From: CAZHDI01 sp964531285
Lineage (GTDB): Bacteria; Pseudomonadota; Alphaproteobacteria; JAJFIK01
Direction: 5' to 3'
Assembly (NCBI GenBank): GCA_964531285.1
Contig: CAZHDI010000141.1
Coordinates: forward strand, 1-6,237
Length of the DNA: 6,237 bases
Shown: piece by piece, positions 1-5,920 of the stretch
Numbering within the stretch: the stretch's first letter is position 1
Layout: each line of letters opens with the position of its first letter
Notes under the pieces: model-generated
The model's input: the letters and a program-made list of their open reading frames with translations, nothing else
Told to the model about the DNA's origin: nothing
Databases searched by the model: none
Translations under genes and position numbers: made by a program

Positions 1-898
1 GGCCCTGGCAGTTCTTGCCCGGGCCGGCGTGGTCGCGGCCGACGATGAAGTGGGTGCAGCCGTGGTTCTTGCGGATCAGGCCGTGCCACACCGCCTCGCG
101 CGGGCCGGCCATGCGCATCGCCAGGTTGAGCAGGCTGAGGTGCGTTGTCGCTTGCGGGTACTTGTCGAGCACCGCCTCATAGCAGCGCACGCGGGTGAAG
201 TGATCCACATCGCCCGGCTTTGTCATGCCCACCACCGGGTGGATCAGCAGGTTGGCTTGGCTGTCCTTGGCGGCACGGAAGGTCAGTTCCTGGTGTGCCC
301 GGTGCAGCGGGTTGCGGGTCTGGAAGGCCACGACCTTGCGCCAGCTCATCTTGCGGAAATATGCGCGCAATTCATTCGGTGTGTCGCGGCGGGCGCGGAA
401 ATCGTAGTGGATCGGCGCTTGCAGCCCGGTGATTGGGCCGCCCAGATAAACCGGACCGGCTTGGTTGTGCAGATAGTAGACGGCCGGATGTGCCTGGTCG
501 TCGGCGCCAAACACCTTCTCGGCCTCGCGTGCCTTGTCAGGTGTCCATTTGTCGGTGACGCTCATCACGGCAAGGATCACGCCTTCGGGGTCGCGCAGGG
601 CGATGTCCTGTCCGGGCGCGATGCCCTCGGCAAAGGCCGCGGACACGTCAAGCGTGATCGGGATCGGCCAGATGCTGCCATCGGCCAGGCGCATGCCGTC
701 CACAACCCCATCGTAGTCGGCCTCGCTGAGAAACCCTTTCAGGGGGGCAAAGCCGCCGTTCATCAGCAATTCCAGGTCGCAGATCTGCCGAGCGCTGAGA
801 TCCCAAGACGGCATCTCGCCGGCTTCGGACTTTAATTTCTGGGCGCTTTCAGAAGAGACGAAGAGCTCGGAGATCGGAGCGTGGTTGGCCGACGACAT
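1..898 (-). CDS. sat: ATP sulfurylase (sulfate adenylyltransferase), N-terminal part, cut by window edge
   Basis: The protein reads leftward from the ATG at 898-896 and runs open off the window after 299 codons. ATP sulfurylase makes adenosine 5'-phosphosulfate (APS) and pyrophosphate from sulfate and ATP in the cytoplasm, the first step to PAPS. Residues 1 to about 165 match the PUA-like N-terminal domain (NGGFAPLKGFL near 47-57). The catalytic domain follows, with the nucleotide-binding motif QTRNPLHRAH at 193-202 (family pattern QxRNPxHxxH) and GRDHAGPG at 287-294. All key residues visible here are intact. An AGGT at 907-910 (minus strand) sits 8 bases before the ATG and supports this start. 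In many alphaproteobacteria this enzyme is fused to a C-terminal APS kinase; that part would lie beyond base 1 and cannot be judged. It is divergent from the sulfotransferase gene at 1231, which fits a PAPS supply role. The family call is very secure; the fusion status is unknown. Confidence 0.95.
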   Translation of the reverse strand, partial: MSSANHAPISELFVSSESAQKLKSEAGEMPSWDLSARQICDLELLMNGGFAPLKGFLSEADYDGVVDGMRLADGSIWPIPITLDVSAAFAEGIAPGQDIALRDPEGVILAVMSVTDKWTPDKAREAEKVFGADDQAHPAVYYLHNQAGPVYLGGPITGLQAPIHYDFRARRDTPNELRAYFRKMSWRKVVAFQTRNPLHRAHQELTFRAAKDSQANLLIHPVVGMTKPGDVDHFTRVRCYEAVLDKYPQATTHLSLLNLAMRMAGPREAVWHGLIRKNHGCTHFIVGRDHAGPGKNCQG

Positions 899-933
899 AT
901 TCACTTACCTGCACAAGTACTGTTTGAGGCGGT

Positions 934-962
934 GTCTAGCGCATGGGAGAAAACCAACGCAA
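934..962 (-). promoter_or_regulatory. Candidate promoter for sat
   Basis: On the minus strand TTGCGT (962-957) and CTAGAC (939-934) are separated by exactly 17 bases. That is housekeeping sigma-factor geometry, with a fair -35 and a weak -10. Transcription would start near 927, leaving a leader of about 30 bases before the sat ATG at 898. The spacing and position are convincing, the -10 match is not; experimental mapping would decide. Confidence 0.3.
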
Positions 963-1038
963 AGCGACAAAAGGAACCTAGTCGCGCCCGCTCAGCGCTG
1001 CTCGGCGCGCCATCGCCCATGCGCGCACGACCGTTGCG

Positions 1039-1056
1039 GACCCGCCGGTGCGGGTC
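1039..1056. repeat. GC-rich inverted repeat with an alternative partner
   Basis: GACCCGC (1039-1045) and GCGGGTC (1050-1056) are perfect inverted arms around the loop CGGT. The right arm can also pair with GACCC at 1068-1072, so two mutually exclusive hairpins are possible in a rightward transcript. No T-run follows on either strand, so a simple terminator is unlikely. It could be a leader structure or a chance hairpin in GC-rich DNA. Confidence 0.45.
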
Positions 1057-1117
1057 GCCTGTGGCCAGACCCCCGCGTTCGCCTGTCGCGGCGATAGGTA
1101 ATGCAAAGCGAAGGCAA

Positions 1118-1224
1118 AACACTCTAGGGTCTGCCCAAAGTCCCGTGTCGCCCTGCCCCGCCAAGGGGGTCAGGCCCGCTGTGCGAGGGCTGCCCGGAAT
1201 GTCGTCTAGAGTGTTGCCCAGAGT
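1118..1224. repeat. Spaced repeat pair upstream of the first sulfotransferase
   Basis: AACACTCTAG (1118-1127) and CTAGAGTGTT (1206-1215) are perfect 10-bp inverted arms. In the same place CTAGGGTCTGCCCAAAGT (1124-1141) and CTAGAGTGTTGCCCAGAGT (1206-1224) are near-identical direct copies 82 bp apart, and GGGCTGCCCGGAAT at 1187-1200 resembles them. The second copy ends 6 bases before the sulfotransferase ATG. Paired sites like this may be operators for a regulator, but no regulator is identified. Confidence 0.4.
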
Positions 1225-1230
1225 TTTGTC

Positions 1231-2151
1231 ATGAAAAGCGTCATCCATAGTCCCGCCTTCCGGCAGCGGATGCGAAAGCTCCGCCCGATTTACAATGCCG
1301 TCTTCCGCCGCCGCAAAGATCTGAGTCGGCTGCCCACCCCCCAAGAGGCCGTGCGCGCGATGGAAGGCCGAGGGGTGATGCTGTTTTCCTTCGGGCGCTG
1401 CGGCACCACTGTGTTTTCGGATTTTCTCGCCAGCCATCCTCAGGTCGTGACCTTCGGCGAGGTGCTGAACGAAGACAGCTATTATTCCTATTTCCAACAT
1501 CTGTCGCGCCGGGTCTTGCGCTGGTGGACCTTCGGACCTGATCTGATGGCCCGGGAATTTTACCCTTTCCTGCTGCGCCTGGTCCGCAGCGCCCCTGGCA
1601 TGCGCTGCCTTTTCGACCTCAAGCTAGAGGGGGTGCACCTGGTCGAAGGCAACTGGCGCTTGCCGGTCCCGGACTATCATCTCTTTGCCGCGCTCAAAGG
1701 GACCGACGCGCCGGTCATCCTTGTGATCCGCCGCGATCTGGTGGCGCGCCATGTGTCTGGGCGGATCGCCGAGGCGCGGCAGGCCTACCACAGCTACCAC
1801 GACGCCCGCACCGCCAAGGCCGCACCCTTTGCCATCGATATCGAGCGGATGGAGCGCGAGAACGCCCATATCCGGGCGCAGCTTGCCCATGTGATGGCGG
1901 TCTTCGCCGACCATCCGGCCTTTGCCTGCGTGGTCTATGAAGAGATGTTCGAGACCGATCCCGGCACCGGTGAAAGCTGGTTTGCGGCCGAGCTTGCGAC
2001 GCGCATGGGGGCGCTTTTGGGGGTCGACCCCGAGGGATTTCAGCGCCGGCCGCAACTGCAACGCATGTCCGGCGGGTCGGAGACATCGCTGGTGACCAAC
2101 GCAGATGCGGTGCAGGCCGCCCGCGCCCGCCAGCCCGACGCCTTGGCCTAA
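1231..2151 (+). CDS. Sulfotransferase family protein (first of two)
   Basis: This 306-aa protein is predicted to move a sulfuryl group from PAPS onto an unknown acceptor, probably a carbohydrate. The 5'-phosphosulfate loop is at residues 50-60 (MLFSFGRCGTT), right after a beta strand as the family requires. The 3'-phosphate site is at 161-177, with PVILVIRRDLVARHVSG supplying Arg168 and Ser176. The C-terminal stretch LQRMSGGSE (276-284) followed by a conserved-looking Asn290 resembles the Stf0/LPS-type sulfotransferases. No signal peptide or membrane segment is visible; the N-terminus (MRKLRPI, RRRKD) is basic and could touch the membrane. The ATG at 1231 has only a weak GAG seven bases upstream; Met44 is an alternative start, preceded by a better AAGAGG. 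The reading frame before Met44 looks coding, so the longer form is preferred. It lies divergent from sat, which would feed it PAPS. The acceptor is unknown. Confidence 0.85.
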   Translation: MKSVIHSPAFRQRMRKLRPIYNAVFRRRKDLSRLPTPQEAVRAMEGRGVMLFSFGRCGTTVFSDFLASHPQVVTFGEVLNEDSYYSYFQHLSRRVLRWWTFGPDLMAREFYPFLLRLVRSAPGMRCLFDLKLEGVHLVEGNWRLPVPDYHLFAALKGTDAPVILVIRRDLVARHVSGRIAEARQAYHSYHDARTAKAAPFAIDIERMERENAHIRAQLAHVMAVFADHPAFACVVYEEMFETDPGTGESWFAAELATRMGALLGVDPEGFQRRPQLQRMSGGSETSLVTNADAVQAARARQPDALA

Positions 2152-2183
2152 CACTTTGGCCTAAGCACTTTGGCCTAAGCACT
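2143..2183. repeat. Three-copy 13-14 bp tandem repeat spanning a stop codon
   Basis: The unit TTGGCCTAAGCACT occurs exactly at 2156-2169 and 2170-2183. A first copy lacking one G (TTGGCCTAACACT) lies at 2143-2155 and supplies the TAA stop (2149-2151) of the sulfotransferase. A remnant, GGGCCTTG, follows. The array sits between two convergent genes and looks like a product of replication slippage. Confidence 0.9.
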
Positions 2184-2184
2184 G

Positions 2185-2202
2185 GGCCTTGCCCCGAGGG
2201 CC
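2185..2202. terminator. Weak hairpin between convergent genes
   Basis: GGCCTT (2185-2190) can pair with AGGGCC (2197-2202), one pair being G-U, around the loop GCCCCG. It sits in the 58-base gap between convergent genes, where a shared terminator is expected. No T-run follows on either strand, so this is only a candidate. Confidence 0.25.
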
Positions 2203-2209
2203 AGCCGCC

Positions 2210-2809
2210 TCAGGGCCCGGCGGCCATGTCCGCAGACGGGATCTGGCGCTGACCCAGCACCCGTGCTGGCACGCCGCCGGCGATGGCATATGGGGGGATT
2301 TCGCCGCGCACCACGGAATTCGCGGCGATGACCGCGCCGTCGCCGATGCGCGTCCCGGCCAGCACCGTCACCCCGCGGCCGATCCAAACATCTTGGCCGA
2401 CCACGATGTCGGCCTCCTGCATCGCCTGCCGGTTGATCGGCGCGCCGTCGTGGACCCGGTAGTTCGACGCCACCAGCATCACGTCGGGCGCCAGCAGCGT
2501 ATCGTCGCCGATCACGATCCGCGCGGTGCCGTTGCCGGCCCAGAGATGGCAGCCGGCGCTGACCAGGCAACGCGCGCCGATCTCAATCCGCGCACCATGG
2601 GCGAAAGACGCAGTCGGTGCGATGCCCCCCTTGCCTTCGAAGGGACCGACCTTCATCTCCCGCAAGGGTTGGACATGGGTGTAGTTGTAATAGTTCACGA
2701 CCTTGACCAGGTGCGCCCAGGCCCGCGGATCGACCACCGACCACAGCAGTCGCAGAAACCGCTGCGGCCGCCCCAGGATGGTCTTGGTTGCACCGTTCGG
2801 CCCGCTCAT
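2210..2809 (-). CDS. Hexapeptide-repeat (left-handed beta-helix) acyltransferase, WbbJ/maltose O-acetyltransferase type
   Basis: This 199-aa protein is predicted to acetylate a sugar hydroxyl using acetyl-CoA. From about residue 62 it carries the hexapeptide repeats of the left-handed beta-helix fold: IEIGARCLVSAGCHL (75-89), IVIGDDTLLAPDVML (98-112), IVVGQDVWIGRGVTVL (135-150) and IGDGAVIAANSVV (155-167). The usual ending PYAIAGGVPARVLG follows at 173-186. His120 in SNYRVHDG is at the expected place of the catalytic histidine. Residues 1-60 form a helical N-terminal segment with a hydrophobic stretch (RFLRLLWSVV) that is too short for a clear membrane span. The ATG at 2809-2807 overlaps the TGA of the upstream glycosyltransferase (ATGA), which decides the start. 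The open frame extends further upstream, but that part would lie inside the glycosyltransferase. Translational coupling implies both act on the same glycan. The substrate is unknown. Confidence 0.88.
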   Translation of the reverse strand: MSGPNGATKTILGRPQRFLRLLWSVVDPRAWAHLVKVVNYYNYTHVQPLREMKVGPFEGKGGIAPTASFAHGARIEIGARCLVSAGCHLWAGNGTARIVIGDDTLLAPDVMLVASNYRVHDGAPINRQAMQEADIVVGQDVWIGRGVTVLAGTRIGDGAVIAANSVVRGEIPPYAIAGGVPARVLGQRQIPSADMAAGP

Positions 2810-3819
2810 CGATAGCCCTCCAGCCAGTCGCCACGGGCCGCCCAGATATCGGCCCATTTCTGTGCGGCCTCGGCTTTGCGCCCGGTGAGGCGGGCCAGTG
2901 CCCCAAGGGCCAGCGCCCGCGACCCGGCCCAAGTGGCCATCATCGCACGGCCAAAGGGCACCCAGCCCGCCGGCCAGTGGTCGCGGATCAGGGTCATGCG
3001 CGCTTTGGCGATCATGGCGTACTTCTTTGCCTGCACCCCCGCTGAGGAGGCGCCGACCAGATGCATGATCTGCGCCTCGGGGGTGATCATCGGCCGGTAA
3101 CCTAAGTCACGGGCACGCAGGCACAGATCGGCCTCTTCGCCATACATGAAGTATTTCAGGTCGAACCCGCCCAACTGGGTCCAGAGGTCGCGGCGCAAGA
3201 GCATGAAACAGCCCACCACGATATCCACCTCGCGCACGCTGTCGCGCTGCCAGCCGCCGATGCCCTCGGGATTGCAGAACTCTGAGTGTGGGAAGATCGA
3301 GGTCAGGCCGACGGCGTTCATGAACACCGAACGCGGTGTGATCCGGTTCCAGCATGATGCGATGTTCAGCGATCCGTCGGGGAACACCGTGCGTCCGCCG
3401 ACGATCCCGGCCTGCGGATTGGCGCAGGCGAAGGCCATCAGGCGATCCACCGCGCCGGTTTGGCATTCGGTGTCGGGGTTCAAAAGCAAAAGCCATTCGG
3501 TCGTCGCGGCCTCGGCGACGACGTTGTTGCCGCGCGCAAAGCCCAGGTTTTCATCTGAGGCGATCAACTCCACTTGCGGAAAAGCAGCGGCGATGGCCTC
3601 GACCGAGCCGTCGGTGGAGGCGTTGTCGAGCACCACAGTCCGAAATGTCGTGGCGTGCGTGGTCCCGTAGAGCGTCTCGAGGCATTTGAGGGTCAGCGCG
3701 CGCGTGTTGTAGCTGATCACGATGACCGTGAGGTCGGGGACGTCTGTGGTCTGGGCCGCCCCAACAGCCCCGGTTGCGTCTGCCACATCCGGCGCCGGTC
3801 CGGCGTCACCTGAGGACAT
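2806..3819 (-). CDS. Family 2 glycosyltransferase, rhamnosyltransferase (WbbL)-like
   Basis: This 337-aa GT-A glycosyltransferase is predicted to transfer a sugar from a nucleotide-sugar donor onto a growing surface glycan at the cytoplasmic side of the membrane. Visible GT2 motifs are VISYN (34-38), DNASTDGS (65-72), NLGFARGNN (91-99), the DXD-like LNPDTE (113-118), GCFMLLRRD (203-211), GGFD (217-220) and the catalytic-site pattern YGEEADLC (226-233). His253 follows in the C-terminal part. The first 28 residues are rich in Ala, Gly and Asp and precede the fold, so they are probably disordered. The ATG at 3819-3817 is chosen because GAGG lies 9 bases upstream; a GTG at 3846 would add nine residues without a comparable site. 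The last codon overlaps the start of the acetyltransferase gene by four bases. The motif set favours rhamnosyltransferase-like enzymes, but donor and linkage cannot be read from the sequence. Confidence 0.9.
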   Translation of the reverse strand: MSSGDAGPAPDVADATGAVGAAQTTDVPDLTVIVISYNTRALTLKCLETLYGTTHATTFRTVVLDNASTDGSVEAIAAAFPQVELIASDENLGFARGNNVVAEAATTEWLLLLNPDTECQTGAVDRLMAFACANPQAGIVGGRTVFPDGSLNIASCWNRITPRSVFMNAVGLTSIFPHSEFCNPEGIGGWQRDSVREVDIVVGCFMLLRRDLWTQLGGFDLKYFMYGEEADLCLRARDLGYRPMITPEAQIMHLVGASSAGVQAKKYAMIAKARMTLIRDHWPAGWVPFGRAMMATWAGSRALALGALARLTGRKAEAAQKWADIWAARGDWLEGYR

Positions 3820-3846
3820 ATCGTTCACCCTCGACCATCGAACCAC

Positions 3847-4032
3847 CTACTTTACGCCGTGTTCACACGGGTGGGACCTTACCGCCATCGGCGTGCCGGG
3901 CCATTCGGGCAAATCGGCGCGGGCCGCGTCCTTTGGCATCGGATCGATCAGCCGTGGCCCTGCGACGATGCTCCTTATGCGCAATTTCGCCCCCCTGTAG
4001 AATTTCGTCGGATGTGCGAGTATACACTCCAC
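3847..4032 (-). CDS. Doubtful small open frame ahead of the glycosyltransferase
   Basis: An ATG at 4032 opens a 61-codon frame that ends at TAG (3849-3847), 27 bases before the glycosyltransferase ATG and on the same strand. Its second half has fairly G/C-rich third codon positions, like the real genes nearby. A TTG at 3984-3982 with AGGGGG just before it is an alternative start. There is no recognisable domain, signal peptide or membrane segment. It could be a leader peptide or noise; noise is more likely. Confidence 0.15.
   Translation of the reverse strand: MECILAHPTKFYRGAKLRIRSIVAGPRLIDPMPKDAARADLPEWPGTPMAVRSHPCEHGVK
3857..3870. promoter_or_regulatory. 14-bp inverted repeat, possible operator for the glycosyltransferase operon
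   Basis: CCGTGT (3857-3862) and ACACGG (3865-3870) are perfect inverted arms around TC. The site is about 40 bases upstream of the glycosyltransferase start. The compact symmetry suits a dimeric transcription regulator, but no regulator gene is in the window. Confidence 0.3.
4019..4024 (-). promoter_or_regulatory. Possible -10 element for the glycosyltransferase operon
   Basis: The minus strand reads TATACT, which matches five of six bases of the -10 consensus. No good -35 lies at 16-18 bases; TTACGG is at 15. If used, the leader would be about 190 bases long and would include the 14-bp inverted repeat at 3857-3870. Confidence 0.2.
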
Positions 4033-4170
4033 GTTGCGACCGTAACCTTACCGATCGGCTGCAGAGATGCCGGACACGCCGCCTTATATCTCAGGGGGCT
4101 TTGCCTGCACCCTCTGCATGTGACCGAACCTTGACCAGTGAGCCGCCCGCGCCCCGGGCTGCGTTTTCGC

Positions 4171-4177
4171 AAAGGAG
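4171..4177 (+). promoter_or_regulatory. Strong ribosome binding site of the small membrane protein
   Basis: AAAGGAG lies 9 bases before the ATG at 4187 and is the best Shine-Dalgarno match in the window. It fixes the start of the 74-aa protein and supports that this short frame is really translated. A GCCCG/CGGGC hairpin (4145-4159) ends 11 bases upstream of it. Confidence 0.75.
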
Positions 4178-4186
4178 CCCCCGCCG

Positions 4187-4411
4187 ATGACCTCCCGACA
4201 TCTTCCCGCCCTTGTCCTTGCCCTCGCGCTCGTCCCCGGACTGGCACAGGCCTATATCGGACCGGGCCTCGGCGCCGGGGCCGTCGCTGCCGTGCTCGGT
4301 GTGCTTGGCGCCATCTTCCTCGCGCTCTTCGCTATCATTTGGTACCCGATCAAGCGGATGCGGAAGGCCCGCCGGGACAAGATCGCCGAGAAGACCCCCG
4401 CAGGCGAATGA
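4187..4411 (+). CDS. Small secreted or membrane-anchored protein with AYIGPG motif, unknown function
   Basis: This 74-aa protein starts with a clean Sec-type signal sequence (residues 1-22, hydrophobic core LVLALALVPGLA, likely cleavage after AQA). The mature end would begin YIGPGLGAG, followed by a second hydrophobic segment (about 29-53) and a basic tail (WYPIKRMRKARRDK, 52-65) expected to lie in the cytoplasm. Short proteins with a YIGPG start after the signal peptide occur in proteobacteria beside sulfotransferase, sulfatase or phosphodiesterase-type surface genes; this is from memory and not checked. It is the first gene of a tight operon: its TGA overlaps the ATG of the next gene. That coupling suggests a small subunit or anchor working with the 123-aa membrane protein and the sulfotransferase. 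No catalytic residues are visible. Coding status is quite secure; function is unknown. Confidence 0.8.
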   Translation: MTSRHLPALVLALALVPGLAQAYIGPGLGAGAVAAVLGVLGAIFLALFAIIWYPIKRMRKARRDKIAEKTPAGE

Positions 4412-4779
4412 TGCTCTACGTCGCGATTGCGATCGGCACGCTCGTGGCGTGCGAAGTTGCGTTGCGCCTGCCGCTTGGCCGGATCCTTGCCACGCTGACC
4501 GGATCTTCCCGGCGCGCCGCCGAGGTGGTCGGATCGAAACGGATCTCGGACACCTGGAAAGAGAGAATGCTGCCGGTCTATGCGCGGCGGATCATGACCT
4601 CGTCGCTCGGTCTTTTCGGGTGCCTGCTCCTGATCGCCCTGCCGGTGGTTGCGGTGGCCGCGGCGGTGACCGGGTCGCTGGTGGCGGGCAGCGCGACGCT
4701 GATGCAGCCGGTGCCGCTTTTGATGATGATCGCCCTTGGCGTGGCCTATGTCTGGATGCGCACGAAGGTCTTGGCGTAG
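4408..4779 (+). CDS. Multi-pass membrane protein, unknown function
   Basis: This 123-aa protein is not one I recognise. It shows three hydrophobic stretches: residues 2-18 (LYVAIAIGTLVA...), 66-88 (SLGLFGCLLLIALPVV...) and 98-117 (LMQPVPLLMMIALGVAYVW). Between the first two is a charged loop (about 32-62) with RRAAEV, KRISDTWKERM and YARR, which by the positive-inside rule should be cytoplasmic. The ATG at 4408 overlaps the TGA of the preceding gene (ATGA), which argues for translational coupling; the next codon is also ATG (4411), so the exact start could be one residue later. Its stop is 9 bases before the next ATG. The context suggests a membrane partner of the AYIGPG protein and of the downstream sulfotransferase. 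Confidence 0.75.
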   Translation: MMLYVAIAIGTLVACEVALRLPLGRILATLTGSSRRAAEVVGSKRISDTWKERMLPVYARRIMTSSLGLFGCLLLIALPVVAVAAAVTGSLVAGSATLMQPVPLLMMIALGVAYVWMRTKVLA

Positions 4780-4788
4780 GGGCATGCC

Positions 4789-5841
4789 ATGAGCAGTGAC
4801 TATTCAGCGCTGGACCGGGTCTTTCACCGGATCGTCCTCAACGGGTCGATGTTGGGCGAGATGCTGGGCGATTTTGATGGCAGCTTCGCCAAAGGTGCGG
4901 CCACGACCCGTAACCCGGTTTTCGTCACCGGGCTGGCTCGTGCCGGGACCACCGCGCTGATGCGGGCGCTCCACGGGACGGGGCAGTTCGCCTCGCTCAC
5001 CTATGCCGACATGCCCATGGTGATGGCCCCAAACCTTTGGGCGCGTCTGTCGGGCGCCGCGCGCAAAGAGCGGGTGAGCCGCGAACGGGCCCATGGCGAC
5101 GGGGTGATGGTCGATTTCGACGCGCCGGAGGCCTTGGAAGAGGTGTTCTGGCGCACCCATTGCGGGACCGATTATATTCAGCCCGATGCGCTGGTGCCGC
5201 ACGCGCCCGATCCCGACGTGATCGCAGCCTATCGCGACTATCAAAACCGGGTGTGCCACCGCCATGGTGCGCCGCGTTACTTGGCCAAGAACAATAACAT
5301 GATGCTGCGCCTCGGCCCGCTGGCGACGGACATGGCGGATGCGCGTATCTTGGTGCCGGTCCGCGATCCTGTCGCTCAAGCGCTGAGCCTACTGCGCCAG
5401 CACACCCACTTTGGGAGCGCCGACAGCTTTACCGAGGCTTATATGCGCTGGCTTGTGCATCACGAGTTCGGCGCCGATCAGCGGCCTTTCATCCTGCCGG
5501 GTCAGCCCGAGCCGCAGGGTCCGCGGGACCGTCTCGACTATTGGCTGACCGAGTGGGTGGCTGCCTATGGGTGGCTGAGCGACGCCATCGCCGCCCACCC
5601 CGAAACCATCCGCCCGGTGATCTACGAAACGCTCGGCCCCGATCCCGCGGCGTGGGCCCAGGTCTGCCGGTTTGTGGGGATCCCCGAGGATACGCCGGCC
5701 GATCTGCGCCCTGCCCCGCCGCCAACTGTCCCCGAAGGCATCGATCCGGTCCTTCTAGAGCGGGCCCGCGGCCTCTACGCCGATCTTGCAACGCGCGCAG
5801 CGGCGGACCAGGCTGGACCGCTTACGCCCGCCGCGCCATAG
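4789..5841 (+). CDS. Sulfotransferase family protein (second of two)
   Basis: This 350-aa protein is predicted to transfer sulfate from PAPS to an unknown acceptor. The 5'-phosphosulfate loop is at 44-55 (VFVTGLARAGTT). YLAKNN (164-169) resembles the conserved lysine-containing segment of the larger bacterial sulfotransferases. The 3'-phosphate site is at 187-203, ILVPVRDPVAQALSLLR, with Arg192 and Ser200. YWLTEWVAAYGWL (251-263) and the final VIYETL (278-283) are typical of the C-terminal half of the fold. No signal peptide or membrane span is present. AGGGG at 4778-4782, overlapping the TAG of the preceding gene, lies 6 bases before the ATG and fixes the start. It is clearly a different subfamily from the sulfotransferase at 1231, with little shared sequence outside the two PAPS sites. 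As last gene of the operon it may be held at the membrane by its two upstream partners. Confidence 0.87.
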   Translation: MSSDYSALDRVFHRIVLNGSMLGEMLGDFDGSFAKGAATTRNPVFVTGLARAGTTALMRALHGTGQFASLTYADMPMVMAPNLWARLSGAARKERVSRERAHGDGVMVDFDAPEALEEVFWRTHCGTDYIQPDALVPHAPDPDVIAAYRDYQNRVCHRHGAPRYLAKNNNMMLRLGPLATDMADARILVPVRDPVAQALSLLRQHTHFGSADSFTEAYMRWLVHHEFGADQRPFILPGQPEPQGPRDRLDYWLTEWVAAYGWLSDAIAAHPETIRPVIYETLGPDPAAWAQVCRFVGIPEDTPADLRPAPPPTVPEGIDPVLLERARGLYADLATRAAADQAGPLTPAAP

Positions 5842-5874
5842 GGTCTCCGCGCCAAACCGACATGGCGGTCATCC

Positions 5875-5890
5875 CCCATCATCGCATGGG
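5875..5890 (+). terminator. Possible rho-independent terminator after the sulfotransferase operon
   Basis: CCCAT (5875-5879) and ATGGG (5886-5890) pair around CATCGC and are followed by TTCTT. The stem is short and the T-run poor, but the position 34 bases after the stop codon is right. Confidence 0.3.
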
Positions 5891-5920
5891 TTCTTGACCG
5901 CGCAGACCGTCTGAACGCCT

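Larger units (their letters stand above)
899..1230. other. Divergent intergenic region between sat and the first sulfotransferase
   Basis: This stretch of 332 bases separates two divergent genes. I see no convincing gene in it: the open frames that cross it on both strands have no family resemblance or good ribosome site and run antisense into neighbouring genes. It holds the candidate sat promoter, a 7-bp hairpin at 1039-1056 and a spaced repeat at 1118-1127/1206-1224. The stretch contains four CTAG tetranucleotides (936, 978, 1124 and 1206), a word usually scarce in proteobacterial DNA. I could not find a good promoter for the rightward gene. Confidence 0.7.
3820..4186. other. Divergent intergenic region between the glycosyltransferase operon and the membrane/sulfotransferase operon
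   Basis: These 367 bases separate two divergent operons and should contain both promoters. Visible elements are a 14-bp inverted repeat at 3857-3870, a possible -10 at 4019-4024 on the minus strand, a short doubtful open frame at 3847-4032, a 5-bp hairpin (GCCCG/CGGGC, 4145-4159) and a strong ribosome site at 4171-4177. TTATAT at 4084-4089 resembles a rightward -10 but lacks a matching -35. A rightward promoter could not be assigned. Confidence 0.6.

Noticed and set aside
29..835. Long plus-strand open frame of 268 codons
   Set aside because: It is antisense to sat, whose motifs are unmistakable. The frame is open only because of the high GC content.
901..1500. 199-codon minus-strand frame across the gap and into the sulfotransferase
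   Set aside because: It overlaps the sulfotransferase antisense, shows no domain, and would occupy the sat promoter.
1624..2182. Two minus-strand frames inside the first sulfotransferase
   Set aside because: Both are antisense shadows rich in Arg, Pro and His without family resemblance.
2810..2932. Upstream extension of the acetyltransferase frame to 240 codons
   Set aside because: The extra part lies wholly in the glycosyltransferase in another frame. The ATGA overlap gives a far better start.
4131..4136. TTGACC as a -35 box for the plus-strand operon
   Set aside because: The bases 17 further on are GC-only and give no -10. TTGACC at 5894 fails in the same way.
4252..4785. 177-codon minus-strand frame opposite the two small membrane protein genes
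   Set aside because: The plus strand has a strong ribosome site, a signal peptide, membrane segments and coupled stops and starts. The minus frame is His/Arg-rich shadow.
4804..5379. 191-codon minus-strand frame inside the second sulfotransferase
   Set aside because: It is antisense to clear PAPS-binding motifs and has no family features.
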